64,000 nucleotides of DNA from Pelagerythrobacter marensis (GTDB lineage Bacteria > Pseudomonadota > Alphaproteobacteria > Sphingomonadales > Sphingomonadaceae), in the NCBI RefSeq assembly GCF_036700095.1, contig NZ_CP144918.1:2543001-2607000 (forward strand), read 5' to 3'. Within the stretch, counting starts at the first letter, position 1, and each line of letters begins with the position of its first letter. Positions 18,498 through 28,599 of this stretch are shown here, in pieces. The position numbers were made by a program, and so were the translations under genes. Under the pieces are notes generated by a model, which had not been told where the DNA came from, searched no databases, and saw nothing but the letters and a program-made list of their open reading frames with translations.

Positions 18498-19727
18498 TTA
18501 GCGGGTGAGAATGCCGTGCTTCTTCTTGCCCAGGCTGAGCCGCAGCTCTTGCCCCTCCGCAGGCAGCACGACCTGCCCTGGATCAACCACCGTATCGCCA
18601 TCGAGCCTGACAGCACCTTCGGCGACCTTGCGCTTGGCCTCGCCATTGGAGGCGGTGAAGCCGATCGCGGTCAGCGCCGCGGCGATCCGCAGGCCCTGTG
18701 GCCCTACCGCCAGTGTCGGCAAGTCCTCCCCCGCGCCGCCCGCGAATGTCTCGGCCGCCGTCGCTTCGGCTGCCCGGGCTGCTTCTTCGCCGCGAACGAG
18801 CGCGGTAACGGCATTGGCCAGCACGGTCTTGGCGGTGTTGATTTCGCTGCCTTCCAGCGCCTCGAGCCGCGCGATCTCGTCCAGCGGAAGATCGGTGAAC
18901 AGGCGCAGGAAGCGGCCCACGTCGCGATCATCGACGTTGCGCCAATACTGCCAGAAATCGTAGGACGGCAGCTGCGCCTCGTTCAGCCAGACCGCGCCGC
19001 TCGCGGTCTTGCCCATCTTGGCGCCGTCCGCCGTGGTCAGCAGCGGCGTGGTCAGTCCGAACAGTTCGATCCCGTCCATCCGCCGGCCGAGTTCCACCCC
19101 GTTGACGATATTGCCCCACTGATCGCTGCCGCCCATCTGCAGGCGCGCACCCATTTCCTTCGCCAGGTGTCGAAAATCGTAACCCTGCAGGATCATGTAG
19201 TTGAATTCGAGGAACGTCATCGGCTGTTCGCGATCGAGGCGCAGCCGCACGGAATCGAACGTCAGCATCCGATTGACCGTGAAATGCGTGCCCACTTTCT
19301 GCAGCATCTCGATATAGCCCAGCTCGCCCAGCCAGTCCTGGTTGTCGACCAGCACCGCATCGGTCGGCCCGTCGCCGAAAACCAGCAACCGTTCGAAAAC
19401 CGTGCGAATGCCGGCGATATTGGCGGCGATCGTTTCGTCCGTCAGCATCTTGCGGCTTTCGTCGCGGCCGGTCGGATCGCCGATGCGCGTGGTTCCGCCG
19501 CCCATCAGGACGATCGGCTTGTGACCCGTCTGCTGGAGGCGACGCAGCATCATGATCTGCACGAGGCTGCCGATGTGAAGCGAAGGCGCCGTCGCGTCGA
19601 ACCCGATATAGCCGGGCACGATCTGCCGCGCGGCGAGGGCATCCAGCCCTGTCGCGTCGGTCGTCTGGTGGACATAGCCGCGTTCGTCGAGCACGCGCAG
19701 CAGGTCGGATTCGTAAGTCGTCGTCAT
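18498..19727 (-). CDS. tyrS: Tyrosine--tRNA ligase
   Basis: 409 residues, class I synthetase that charges tRNA-Tyr. The HIGH-type motif appears as [12 protein letters not shown] near residue 49, the KMSKS-type loop as [10 protein letters not shown] near 230, and the C-terminal S4 RNA-binding domain as the region ending [14 protein letters not shown]. The tyrosine pocket [13 protein letters not shown] is conserved. The start [17 protein letters not shown] at 19727 is the family N-terminus; a longer frame upstream overlaps the divergent DOMON-like gene. Confidence 0.96.
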   Translation of the reverse strand: MTTTYESDLLRVLDERGYVHQTTDATGLDALAARQIVPGYIGFDATAPSLHIGSLVQIMMLRRLQQTGHKPIVLMGGGTTRIGDPTGRDESRKMLTDETIAANIAGIRTVFERLLVFGDGPTDAVLVDNQDWLGELGYIEMLQKVGTHFTVNRMLTFDSVRLRLDREQPMTFLEFNYMILQGYDFRHLAKEMGARLQMGGSDQWGNIVNGVELGRRMDGIELFGLTTPLLTTADGAKMGKTASGAVWLNEAQLPSYDFWQYWRNVDDRDVGRFLRLFTDLPLDEIARLEALEGSEINTAKTVLANAVTALVRGEEAARAAEATAAETFAGGAGEDLPTLAVGPQGLRIAAALTAIGFTASNGEAKRKVAEGAVRLDGDTVVDPGQVVLPAEGQELRLSLGKKKHGILTR

Positions 19728-19772
19728 CAAAGCCCTCGGATGCGGGGCGGCGCCTAGCACGAGGATACCTGC

Positions 19773-20315
19773 TTGCAAACGCATGAACTGACCGCCCATC
19801 GGGACCATCCGCCGCTCGAGGTGAAACGTGTCGAAGCCCGGGTGTTGAATTCGGACAGCGACTGGCTGCGGCTGCGCTGGCGGATCGAAGGCATCGGCAA
19901 GCTCGTCGTGCCCCCGTTCGCCGGCCGCGGCCGCGCCGACGAGCTGTGGCGCACGACCTGCTTCGAACTCTTTCTGAAGCCCGACCGGGGAAGCGCCTAT
20001 TGCGAGATCAACCTTTCCCCATCCGAGCGCTGGGCGGCATATGACTTCTCCGCCTATCGGGACGGGATGACCGAACGGGCATTCCCGCGCGAGCCCGAAT
20101 GCACGCTCCGGCTGGGAACCGCCATGGCCATCTTCGATGCCACGCTGCCGCGCGGCGGATTGCCCACGGGCGACTGCGCGGCAGCACTTTGCGCAGTGAT
20201 CGAGGAGGAGGGCGGAGCCAGGAGTTACTGGGCCATCGCCCATCCCGATCATGGGCCCAATTTTCATCACGAGGCTTGCTTCGCGGCACGGCTTGCGGCA
20301 CCCGCCGGCGCATGA
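19773..20315 (+). CDS. DOMON-like domain protein
   Basis: 180 residues of the cd09627-type DOMON-like family found in alphaproteobacteria. The segments [34 protein letters not shown] and [20 protein letters not shown] are typical. DOMON domains form beta-sandwiches that bind haem or sugar; this stand-alone cytoplasmic form has unknown function. It is divergent from tyrS by 45 bases and overlaps the next gene as ATGA, so it is coupled with the DUF1343/NamZ-like gene. Confidence 0.82.
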   Translation: MQTHELTAHRDHPPLEVKRVEARVLNSDSDWLRLRWRIEGIGKLVVPPFAGRGRADELWRTTCFELFLKPDRGSAYCEINLSPSERWAAYDFSAYRDGMTERAFPREPECTLRLGTAMAIFDATLPRGGLPTGDCAAALCAVIEEEGGARSYWAIAHPDHGPNFHHEACFAARLAAPAGA

Positions 20316-21508
20316 AATTCGGCATCGACCGGCTGCTCGCCGACCGCGAACTGAGAAAACCGCTCGATGGCAAGCGGGTCGCCCTTGTCGCCCATCCGGC
20401 GTCGGTCACGGCCGATCTGACGCACAGCCTGGATGCGCTGGTCGCAGCGGGGATCGACATTGCCAGTGCCTTCGGTCCGCAACACGGATTGAAGGGCGAC
20501 AAGCAGGACAACATGGTCGAAACGGCCGACGATATCGATCCGCGCCTGGGCATCCCGGTTTTCAGCCTCTACGGCGAGGTCCGCCGCCCCACCGAAGAGA
20601 TGATGGCCAGTGCCGACTTGTTCCTGTTCGACCTGCAGGACCTCGGTTGCCGGATCTACACGTTCGTGACGACGCTCCTCTACCTGCTCGACGAGGCTGC
20701 GCGGCACAAGAAGAGCGTCTGGGTGCTCGACCGCCCGAATCCGGCCGGTCGCCCGATCGAGGGACTGTCTCTGCTGCCGGGGCAGGAAAGCTTCGTCGGC
20801 GCCGCGCCCATGCCGATGCGGCACGGCCTGACGATGGGCGAGATGGGGCACTGGTTCGTCGAGCACTTCGGGCTGGATGTCGATTATCGCGTGATCGCGA
20901 TGGAGGGTTGGCAGCCGGATGGCCCTGGGCACGGGTGGCCCGATGACCGGATCTGGATCAATCCCAGCCCCAACGCCGCCAATGTCAACATGGCCCGCGC
21001 CTATGCCGGGACGGTCATGCTGGAAGGGACGACGCTCAGCGAAGGGCGGGGCACGACCCGTCCGCTGGAGGTTCTCTTCGGCGCCCCCGATCTCGACGCT
21101 GCCGCCGTTCGGGCCGAGATGGAGCGGCTCGCCCCCGAATGGCCGGCCGGCTGCGCCCTGCGCGAATGCTGGTTCGAGCCGACGTTCCACAAACACGCCG
21201 GCAAGCTGTGCAACGCGCTGATGATCCATGCGGAGGGGCCGTTCTATGCGCACGACACGTTTCGCCCGTGGCGGCTTCAGTCGCTCGCCTTCAAGGCGAT
21301 CCGCCGGCTTCACCCCGATTATCCTTTGTGGCGCGATTTCGCATACGAGTACGAACTCGACCGCCTGGCGATCGACGTCATCAACGGCGGCCCTACGCTG
21401 CGCACCTGGGTCGATGATCCCGATGCCGAACCAGCCGATCTCGACCAGTTGGCCGCCAGGGACGAACGTCAATGGCGAGAAAAGATCGCACCGTATCTTC
21501 GATACTAG
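20312..21508 (+). CDS. DUF1343 / NamZ-type exo-beta-N-acetylmuramidase
   Basis: 398 residues. The family (DUF1343) includes Bacillus NamZ, which removes terminal MurNAc from peptidoglycan fragments. Hallmarks seen: [13 protein letters not shown] near residue 53, [13 protein letters not shown] near 77, [17 protein letters not shown] near 95, [14 protein letters not shown] near 129 and [12 protein letters not shown] near 245. No signal peptide is visible, so it may act in the cytoplasm on imported muropeptides; this fits with amgK and murU at 37-38.7 kb, which salvage MurNAc. It starts inside the stop of the DOMON-like gene (ATGA). Confidence 0.88.
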   Translation: MKFGIDRLLADRELRKPLDGKRVALVAHPASVTADLTHSLDALVAAGIDIASAFGPQHGLKGDKQDNMVETADDIDPRLGIPVFSLYGEVRRPTEEMMASADLFLFDLQDLGCRIYTFVTTLLYLLDEAARHKKSVWVLDRPNPAGRPIEGLSLLPGQESFVGAAPMPMRHGLTMGEMGHWFVEHFGLDVDYRVIAMEGWQPDGPGHGWPDDRIWINPSPNAANVNMARAYAGTVMLEGTTLSEGRGTTRPLEVLFGAPDLDAAAVRAEMERLAPEWPAGCALRECWFEPTFHKHAGKLCNALMIHAEGPFYAHDTFRPWRLQSLAFKAIRRLHPDYPLWRDFAYEYELDRLAIDVINGGPTLRTWVDDPDAEPADLDQLAARDERQWREKIAPYLRY

Positions 21509-21595
21509 AGATCACCCCTTGACGCGTGCCGTGCAGTAGGGGACCTATGCGCCTCGCGACGGGCATACCCGCGCTTCAGGAGAGGGTCGATTTCA

Positions 21596-22891
21596 ATGGC
21601 AGCAACGGCGGCAGCAGACGGCACGACGCAGCGTTCGGTGCGCGCGACTCTGTGGATCCTGCTGATCGTCTATATCTTCAATTTCATCGATCGGCAGATC
21701 GTCAACATTCTGGCCGAGCCGATCGCCCTCGATCTCGGCCTCAGCGATACCCAGATCGGGTTGATGACGGGGCTGGCCTTCGCCCTGTTCTACACCGCGC
21801 TGGGGCTGCCGATCGCGCGCTATGCCGATCGCCCCACGACCAATCGCCCGCGGTTGATCGCCATCGCACTGGCAACATGGTCGGCGATGACGGCGCTTTG
21901 CGGGCTGGCGCAGAATTTCGGCCAGCTCCTGCTCGCGCGGATAGGGGTGGGTGTCGGCGAGGCGGGCTGCACGCCGCCGGCACACTCGCTGATCAGCGAT
22001 ATCGTGCCGCCCGAACGGCGCAGCTCCGCCTTGGCATTCTACGCTCTCGGTATTCCGGTCGGGACGCTCCTGGGCATGATGATCGGCGGATTCCTGGCCG
22101 ACTGGGTCGGCTGGCGAAGAGCCTTTCTGATCGTGGGCCTTCCCGGGATCGCGCTGGCCCTGGTTGTCCACTTCGTCTTGCGCGACCCTCGCACGCGGCT
22201 CGCCGGCGCGGCCCACACGCAAAGCGCGCCGGAACCGGACATCTCGCTGTGGAAAGCGGTTCGCTCGGTAATGGGGTCGCGCGCTTTCGTTCTGCTGCTC
22301 GCCGCCGGTTCCACGGCGTCGTTCCTTGCTTACGGCAAGGTGACCTGGACGACGATCTTCTTCCAGCGCACGCACGAGTTGACGCCGGGCGAGGTGGGAT
22401 TCTGGTTCGGTGTGGTGAACGGTGCCGCGGGCATCTTCGGCACCTGGCTGGGGGGCTGGGTGGCCGACCGCTTCGGGGCGACGCGGCGACGGCATGTCCT
22501 TTCCGCCCCTGCAATCGGCATGGCGATCGCCGCGCCTGTCGCTTTCCTCGCCTATCAGACGACGAGCTGGCAGATCGCGCTGGCCCTGCTGATCATCCCG
22601 ACCGTGTGCAATTCGCTTTACTACGGCCCGACCTATTCGGCAGCGCAGGGCCTGGTTCCCCTGCGTGCGCGGGCAATAGCGGCCGCGCTCGTGCTGTTCT
22701 TCCAGAACCTGATCGGCCTCGGGCTGGGGCCGCTGTTCTTCGGAATGCTGTCGGACTTCCTGCAGCCAGTCGCCGGCGAGGAAAGCGTCCGCTATGTTCT
22801 TTACGGAGCCGCCTTCCTGGGCCTCGTGCCCGCGTTCTTCTTCTGGCGATGCAGTCTGCGGCTCGACGAGGAACTCGACCGCAAGGGTTAG
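21596..22891 (+). CDS. MFS transporter, spinster family
   Basis: 431 residues with twelve predicted helices. The N-terminal LLIVYIFNFIDRQIVNILAE contains the D-R characteristic of spinster-type MFS proteins of sphingomonads, and motif A is LPIARYADRPTTNRPRLI near residue 79. The GEAGCTPPAHSLISD segment (helix 4-5) is a family hallmark. Substrate is unknown; such genes abound in Sphingomonadales and often sit next to catabolic or TonB-receptor genes. Its stop overlaps that of the convergent DUF817 gene by three bases. Confidence 0.87.
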   Translation: MAATAAADGTTQRSVRATLWILLIVYIFNFIDRQIVNILAEPIALDLGLSDTQIGLMTGLAFALFYTALGLPIARYADRPTTNRPRLIAIALATWSAMTALCGLAQNFGQLLLARIGVGVGEAGCTPPAHSLISDIVPPERRSSALAFYALGIPVGTLLGMMIGGFLADWVGWRRAFLIVGLPGIALALVVHFVLRDPRTRLAGAAHTQSAPEPDISLWKAVRSVMGSRAFVLLLAAGSTASFLAYGKVTWTTIFFQRTHELTPGEVGFWFGVVNGAAGIFGTWLGGWVADRFGATRRRHVLSAPAIGMAIAAPVAFLAYQTTSWQIALALLIIPTVCNSLYYGPTYSAAQGLVPLRARAIAAALVLFFQNLIGLGLGPLFFGMLSDFLQPVAGEESVRYVLYGAAFLGLVPAFFFWRCSLRLDEELDRKG

Positions 22892-23745
22892 CGACAGCGG
22901 TTGAGCGGTCGGATCGGCTGTACCAGACCGACGAGGACGAAGCTGATCAGCATCAGCAGGTACCAGCTTCCCAGCTTGGCGAGGCCGACCATTTCCCAGC
23001 CGGTTTCCTGTCCGGGATAGGACCAGGCCCGGGCGAAAGTGCCGATATTCTCGGCGAACCAGATGAACAACGCGACCAAGCCGAAGCCGAGGAGGAGGGG
23101 CATCCAGCGATGTTCGCGCCAGTTGCGAAAGTGGATGCGCGTGCGCCAGAACAGCCCGGCCGTCGCCGCGAACAGTAGCCAGCGGATGTCGACGGTCCAG
23201 TGGTGCGCAAAGAAATTGACGTAGATGGCGGCGGCGAGCAGCCATGTGGCCCATTGCGGCGGATAGTGGCTGTAACGGAAATCGAAGATCCGCCAGACCC
23301 GGGCGATATAGCTGCCCACCGCAGCGTACATGAAGCCGGAAAACAGCGGAACCTCGCCGACCCTCAGCAGGCTGGGTTCGGGATAGACCCAGGAGCCCGC
23401 GGCTGTCTTGAACAGTTCCATCACGGTGCCCACGAGGTGAAAGATCAGGATTACTTTCGCTTCGCGCCAGGTTTCGAGTCGTAGCCCCAGCATCCCCACC
23501 TGGATTGCGATCGCCGCCAGTGTGAGGAAGTCGTATCGGGCGAGCGGGGCGTCTGCAGGATAGAGAACGTGCGTTGCCAGCAGCAGCGCCAGCATCAGTG
23601 CCCCGAACAGACAGGCCCAAGCCTGCTTGAAACCGAAAAGAACGAATTCGTAGAGCGCGAGCCGCCAGCCGTCCCCCGGATCGAACGTCTCGAGCCGGTG
23701 CCGCACCGCCGCGAAGCGTGTGTGGAGCCGACGTTCAGCCGCCAT
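22888..23745 (-). CDS. DUF817 integral membrane protein
   Basis: 285 residues with about eight hydrophobic helices. Segments FKQAWACLFGALML, HLVGTVMELFKTAAGSWVYPEPS and GYMYAAVGSYIARVWR-like sequence (here SGFMYAAVGSYIARVWR) match the DUF817 family of inner-membrane proteins, which has no known function. The conserved Trp/Tyr/Pro at WVYPEPSLLR and His in NFFAHHWTVDIRW suggest a ligand-binding or transport role. The gene ends against the MFS gene and precedes the VWA gene on the same strand, though the two are separated by a 47-base spacer. Confidence 0.83.
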   Translation of the reverse strand: MAAERRLHTRFAAVRHRLETFDPGDGWRLALYEFVLFGFKQAWACLFGALMLALLLATHVLYPADAPLARYDFLTLAAIAIQVGMLGLRLETWREAKVILIFHLVGTVMELFKTAAGSWVYPEPSLLRVGEVPLFSGFMYAAVGSYIARVWRIFDFRYSHYPPQWATWLLAAAIYVNFFAHHWTVDIRWLLFAATAGLFWRTRIHFRNWREHRWMPLLLGFGLVALFIWFAENIGTFARAWSYPGQETGWEMVGLAKLGSWYLLMLISFVLVGLVQPIRPLNRCR

Positions 23746-23792
23746 GCGGAAACGAATTCAGCGTGACGCCGGGGCAGGGCAGACGATCGGGA

Positions 23793-24974
23793 TCATCCTT
23801 GCTTGCGGCTCAATTCGCGCATGGCGTCGTCGAGACCGTCGAGCGTGAGGGGATACATGCGATCGTTGACCAGCTGCCTGATGAGCTTCGTGGACTGCGA
23901 ATAGCTCCACTGCTTCTCCGGCACGGGGTTGAGCCATACCGTGGCAGGGTAGGTGTTGGTGACCCGCTGCATCCAGGTGGCGCCGGCTTCCTCGTTCATA
24001 TGCTCGACACTGCCGCCCGGATGGGTGATCTCGTACGGGCTCATCGCCGCATCGCCGACGAAGATGACCTTGTAGTCGTGACCGTACTTGTGGAGCACGT
24101 CCCAGGTTTTCGTGCGTTCCTGCCAGCGCCTGCGGTTGTCCTTCCACACCCCTTCGTAAAGGCAATTGTGGAAATAGAAGAATTCGAGGTTCTTGAACTC
24201 GCTCGTCGCAGCGCTGAACAGCTCCTCGCACAGCTTGATGAACGGGTCCATCGAACCGCCCACGTCGAGAAACAGCAGCAGCTTGACCGCATTGTGCCGT
24301 TCGGGCCGCATGTGGATGTCGAGCCAGCCCTGCTTGGCCGTCCCCTCGATCGTGGCATCCAGGTCCAGCTCGTCCGCCGCACCCTCGCGCGCGAAGCGGC
24401 GCAGGCGGCGCAGCGCCATCTTGATATTGCGGGTGCCCAGTTCCTTCGTGTTGTCGAGATTGCGGAACTCGCGCTTGTCCCACACCTTGATCGCGCGCTT
24501 GTGCCGGCTTTCCCCGCCGATCCGCACGCCTTCCGGGTTATAGCCCGAATTGCCGAAGGGCGACGTGCCCCCGGTGCCGATCCACTTGTTACCGCCCTGA
24601 TGGCGCTTTTCCTGTTCCTCGAGCCGCTTCTTCAGCGTCTCCATGATCTCGTCCCAGTCGCCCAGAGACTTGATCTTCTCCATCTCCTCGGGAGTCAGGA
24701 ATTTCTCCGCGACCGCTTTCAGCCAGTCTTCGGGAACGTCCGCCGGATTGGTGCCATAGTCGGTCAGGATTCCCTTGAAAACCTTCTGAAAAACCTGGTC
24801 GAAGCGGTCCAGCAGCCCTTCGTCCTTCACGAAGGTGGCGCGGGAAAGGTAGTAGAAGGCTTCGGGCGTCCGGTCGATCACCTCGCGATCGAGCGCTTCG
24901 AGCAGAGTCAGGTGCTCCTTGAAACTGGCGGGAATCCCCGCAGCACGCAGTTCGTCGACGAAATTGAAGAACAT
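23793..24974 (-). CDS. VWA domain CoxE-like protein
   Basis: 393 residues. N-terminal CoxE-like region (FVDELRAAGIPASFKEHLTL) and a C-terminal von Willebrand A-like domain with LLFLDVGGSMDPFIKL near residue 230. The metal site DxSxS is degenerate (D-V-G-G-S), as in many CoxE proteins. CoxE-like proteins work with MoxR AAA+ ATPases as chaperones that mature metalloenzymes or modify complexes; the partner moxR-like gene lies 1.5 kb upstream on the same strand, beyond a plus-strand chemoreceptor-like gene. A Gly/Pro-rich linker around residues 125-150 separates the domains. Confidence 0.87.
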   Translation of the reverse strand: MFFNFVDELRAAGIPASFKEHLTLLEALDREVIDRTPEAFYYLSRATFVKDEGLLDRFDQVFQKVFKGILTDYGTNPADVPEDWLKAVAEKFLTPEEMEKIKSLGDWDEIMETLKKRLEEQEKRHQGGNKWIGTGGTSPFGNSGYNPEGVRIGGESRHKRAIKVWDKREFRNLDNTKELGTRNIKMALRRLRRFAREGAADELDLDATIEGTAKQGWLDIHMRPERHNAVKLLLFLDVGGSMDPFIKLCEELFSAATSEFKNLEFFYFHNCLYEGVWKDNRRRWQERTKTWDVLHKYGHDYKVIFVGDAAMSPYEITHPGGSVEHMNEEAGATWMQRVTNTYPATVWLNPVPEKQWSYSQSTKLIRQLVNDRMYPLTLDGLDDAMRELSRKQG

Positions 24975-25109
24975 GCCGAAGGTCCTAACCGCTCCGGCTC
25001 AGGATCGCCAGCGTGACGTTACGGCAAGTTTCTGCGGCAGTTTAAGTCTTCGCTAACCATGACCGTTTATCGACGCGCATCGGCCAATCCGTCGGGGGGA
25101 AGCGAGTTG

Positions 25110-26510
25110 ATGGAACACTTCAGGTTCGATGCGGACGACAGGGACCCCATCGAACGCATCCCGGAAAGCTGCGGCGAGGTTACCGTCGGTTGCACCGATG
25201 TTGCCGGCATCGTCGCCGCGGTCATCAAGTCGTCCGAAACCCTTCGCGCCGAACACACCGCGCTGCGTGGAACGGTGGAGGAACTCGAAGCCGATCAGCG
25301 CAAGGTTTCGCAGGCGAGCGACGAAGCTCGCATGCTCTCGGAACGGGCGATCGACCGCCTGGGGCAGGGGACGGAACTGATACAGTCCTCGCTAGGTCAG
25401 ATAACCGACCTGCTCGAACTGGTTGCCACGCTGACGCAGCATGTCACCGGATTCGCGGCGGCGATGGACCAGGTGCGCCGTTGTTCGCAGGATATCGAAC
25501 AGATCGCGGAAACGACCAACATCCTGGCGCTCAACGCCACGATCGAGGCGATGCGCGCGGGCGATGCGGGGCGGACGTTCGCAGTCGTGGCGAACGAGGT
25601 GAAGAGCCTTGCCGGCGACACCCGGCGCGCGACGGAAGAAATCGCGCGCACTGTCGATACGCTGGGTGAAGAGGCAAGTTCGGTGATCGCGCAGATCGAG
25701 AGCGGCGCCGAGGCGAGCAAGGAAGCGAAAGCCTCGGTATTCCAGATCGAGCAGACCATCCACGGCGTTGCCGAACTGGTCGAGGAAGTCGACCGGCAGA
25801 ACGACGAAATCGCCCGGGCGACCGGCACCATCAGCGGCCATGTCGGGCGCGTTCAGCATGTGCTCGACAATTTCGACGCCGCCGCGATCGAGAACGAGAG
25901 CAAGCTGCAAAGCGTCCATGGCCGGATGGGTGAACTGGAAATGACCTCGAGCGACATGTTCGATTCGATCGTCAAGGCCGGCCTATCGCCGCACGACAGC
26001 GCGATGGTCGAGCAAGCCCGGCAAAGCGCCCGCGAGGTCGAGCGCCTTGCCGAAGAGGCGGTGGAGCGCGGCGAACTGACTGCGGAGCAGCTGTTCGATC
26101 AGAACTATGTCAGGATCGAAGGCAGCAATCCGCCGCGCTATCGCACTGCGCTGATGGATTGGGCGCATGCAAACTGGCGCCATCTTCTCGACCGGGTGGA
26201 AGGCAGCAATCCGGCGATAATGGGCACCGCCTGCACTGATATGAACGGGTATTTGCCGACGCACCTGACAAAGCATTCGCAAGAACCCACCGGCGATCTC
26301 GCGCACGATACCCATTCATGCCGAAACGGCCGGATCATCCTCGACCCGATCGACCGCAAGGCCAAGCACAGCGGCGCCCCTTACATGATGGCCGTCTATC
26401 GCCAGGAAGGCGACGGCAAGACTTATCGCGTGGTGCGCAACGTCTACGTCCCGATCTATATCGCCGGGCGTCGCTGGGGCGATTTCGAGCTGGCCTACAG
26501 CTTCGATTGA
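25110..26510 (+). CDS. Soluble methyl-accepting chemotaxis-like protein
   Basis: About 466 residues and no transmembrane helix. A coiled-coil and the signalling hairpin QIAETTNILALNATIEAMRA (about residues 130-150) with AVVANEVKSLAGDTRRATEE identify an MCP signalling domain that would contact CheA/CheW. Unusually the putative sensor follows it: GTACTDMNGYLPTHLTKHSQ and VYVPIYIAGRRWGDFELAY near the C-terminus form a ligand-like domain with conserved His and Cys. The start at 25110 is preferred because GGGGGAAG sits about 9 bases upstream; an ATG at 25059 has no such site. The gene interrupts the coxE-moxR pair on the opposite strand. Confidence 0.83.
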   Translation: MEHFRFDADDRDPIERIPESCGEVTVGCTDVAGIVAAVIKSSETLRAEHTALRGTVEELEADQRKVSQASDEARMLSERAIDRLGQGTELIQSSLGQITDLLELVATLTQHVTGFAAAMDQVRRCSQDIEQIAETTNILALNATIEAMRAGDAGRTFAVVANEVKSLAGDTRRATEEIARTVDTLGEEASSVIAQIESGAEASKEAKASVFQIEQTIHGVAELVEEVDRQNDEIARATGTISGHVGRVQHVLDNFDAAAIENESKLQSVHGRMGELEMTSSDMFDSIVKAGLSPHDSAMVEQARQSAREVERLAEEAVERGELTAEQLFDQNYVRIEGSNPPRYRTALMDWAHANWRHLLDRVEGSNPAIMGTACTDMNGYLPTHLTKHSQEPTGDLAHDTHSCRNGRIILDPIDRKAKHSGAPYMMAVYRQEGDGKTYRVVRNVYVPIYIAGRRWGDFELAYSFD

Positions 26511-26520
26511 TCCGTCGGCT

Positions 26521-27369
<849 letters not shown>

Positions 27370-27543
27370 CCGGTTTCCTCGTGCAACTTTACGTGCGCGT
27401 TAAGCGGTGCGGCACGCGAGTGCAAGACCGCTCTGGGACGGATCCGTCGCTTCGCCGCCGGCTACGAGGGCAAAGCCATCCCCGTTGCCGGCTTCGGCTT
27501 CCTCGCCGCAGCCGGGCTATGGCCCGATGAATGTCGATCCGGC

Positions 27544-27993
27544 CTAGGGCGCCGGGGAACCTCCGCCATCCTCGACGGCCCCGACATCCTCCACGCTTTC
27601 CTCCAGCCAGTGCATCTCCTCGTCGGAGAAGCCGAAGTGATGCCCCGCTTCGTGGATCACGACGTGGCGTACCAGATCGCCGAAATCGACGCCTGTTTCG
27701 CGCCACTCGCGCACCAGCGGCTGACGGAACAGGCTGATCACGGGCGGCAAGTCGCCCGGGTCCCAGATCGACTGTTCGTCGAGCGGACGCCCTTCATAGA
27801 GGCCGGTCAGGTCCCACTTGCTGCGAATACCGACCGAATCGAGCTGCTCGCGCGTGGCGAATTCCTCGATCCGCACGACGACGGCGCGCAACGGTTCACG
27901 AAACGCCTCGGGCAGTCCCGCGACAACGGCATGCGCCATGCGCTCCATTTCCGCGGCGTCGGGAGGTTGGGGATTACGATCCATCATGCGCAT
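27544..27993 (-). CDS. Minimal zincin metallopeptidase-like protein (DUF1025)
   Basis: 149 residues. The active-site helix VVIHEAGHHFGFSDEEM (HExxH with Gly at the third position after it) near residue 113 matches the one-domain zincin family common in actinobacteria and alphaproteobacteria; whether it cleaves peptides is unproved. Other conserved segments are VVRIEEFATRE and GLYEGRPL. The start at 27993 was chosen because GGGAGGACC lies directly upstream; longer ATG starts exist. It is divergent from the hemerythrin gene. Confidence 0.87.
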   Translation of the reverse strand: MRMMDRNPQPPDAAEMERMAHAVVAGLPEAFREPLRAVVVRIEEFATREQLDSVGIRSKWDLTGLYEGRPLDEQSIWDPGDLPPVISLFRQPLVREWRETGVDFGDLVRHVVIHEAGHHFGFSDEEMHWLEESVEDVGAVEDGGGSPAP

Positions 27994-28095
27994 ATGGTCC
28001 TCCCGATCGCGATAGTCATCCCGCTTGCTTGCGGAACGATGTATCGCTTCGCCCATTTCAGGCTAGACCATCATGACAGCACGAGGACTCCGAAC

Positions 28096-28584
28096 ATGGC
28101 CGCCGAAGCGATTTTCGCGCGACTTAAACAGGATCACGACAGACACCGCAAACTGTTGGACCAGCTGCTCGAAACCGAAGGCGAGAGCGAGCAGCGCAAA
28201 CAGCTATTCACCGAACTCACCAAAGAGCTGAAAAGCCACGCCGCGGCCGAGGAGCAGGCGCTCTATTCCACCATGTTGCGCAAGCCCGAAACGACCGACG
28301 AAACCCGGCATTCGGTGGCCGAGCATCACGAGATCGACGAAATGCTGAACGATCTGGCCGCGACCGACATGTCGTCGAGCGCGTGGCTGACCAAGTTCAA
28401 AACGCTCGATCATCGCTATCGCCACCACATCGACGAGGAAGAGGAAGATCACTTTCCCGATTTCGAAGGTTATCTTACAGACGAGGATGAGGAGCACATG
28501 GAATCGGTGTTCGAACGTCGCAAGCGCGAGGAGAAAGCGGATGCCGAAGTCACGCCCGAAAAAATGGAAGACGCCAAGGAATAA
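28096..28584 (+). CDS. Hemerythrin domain protein
   Basis: 162 residues. A four-helix hemerythrin-like fold with His/Glu ligands spread over LKQDHDRHRKLL (residues 9-20), LKSHAAAEEQALYSTM (about 46), VAEHHEIDEML (about 78) and YRHHIDEEEEDHFPDF (about 108). Bacterial members bind a di-iron centre and sense or store oxygen or protect against nitrosative stress. The C-terminal tail is highly charged. The gene ends 15 bases before the phospholipase D gene. Confidence 0.9.
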   Translation: MAAEAIFARLKQDHDRHRKLLDQLLETEGESEQRKQLFTELTKELKSHAAAEEQALYSTMLRKPETTDETRHSVAEHHEIDEMLNDLAATDMSSSAWLTKFKTLDHRYRHHIDEEEEDHFPDFEGYLTDEDEEHMESVFERRKREEKADAEVTPEKMEDAKE

Positions 28585-28599
28585 CAGCGCGGAGGCGGG

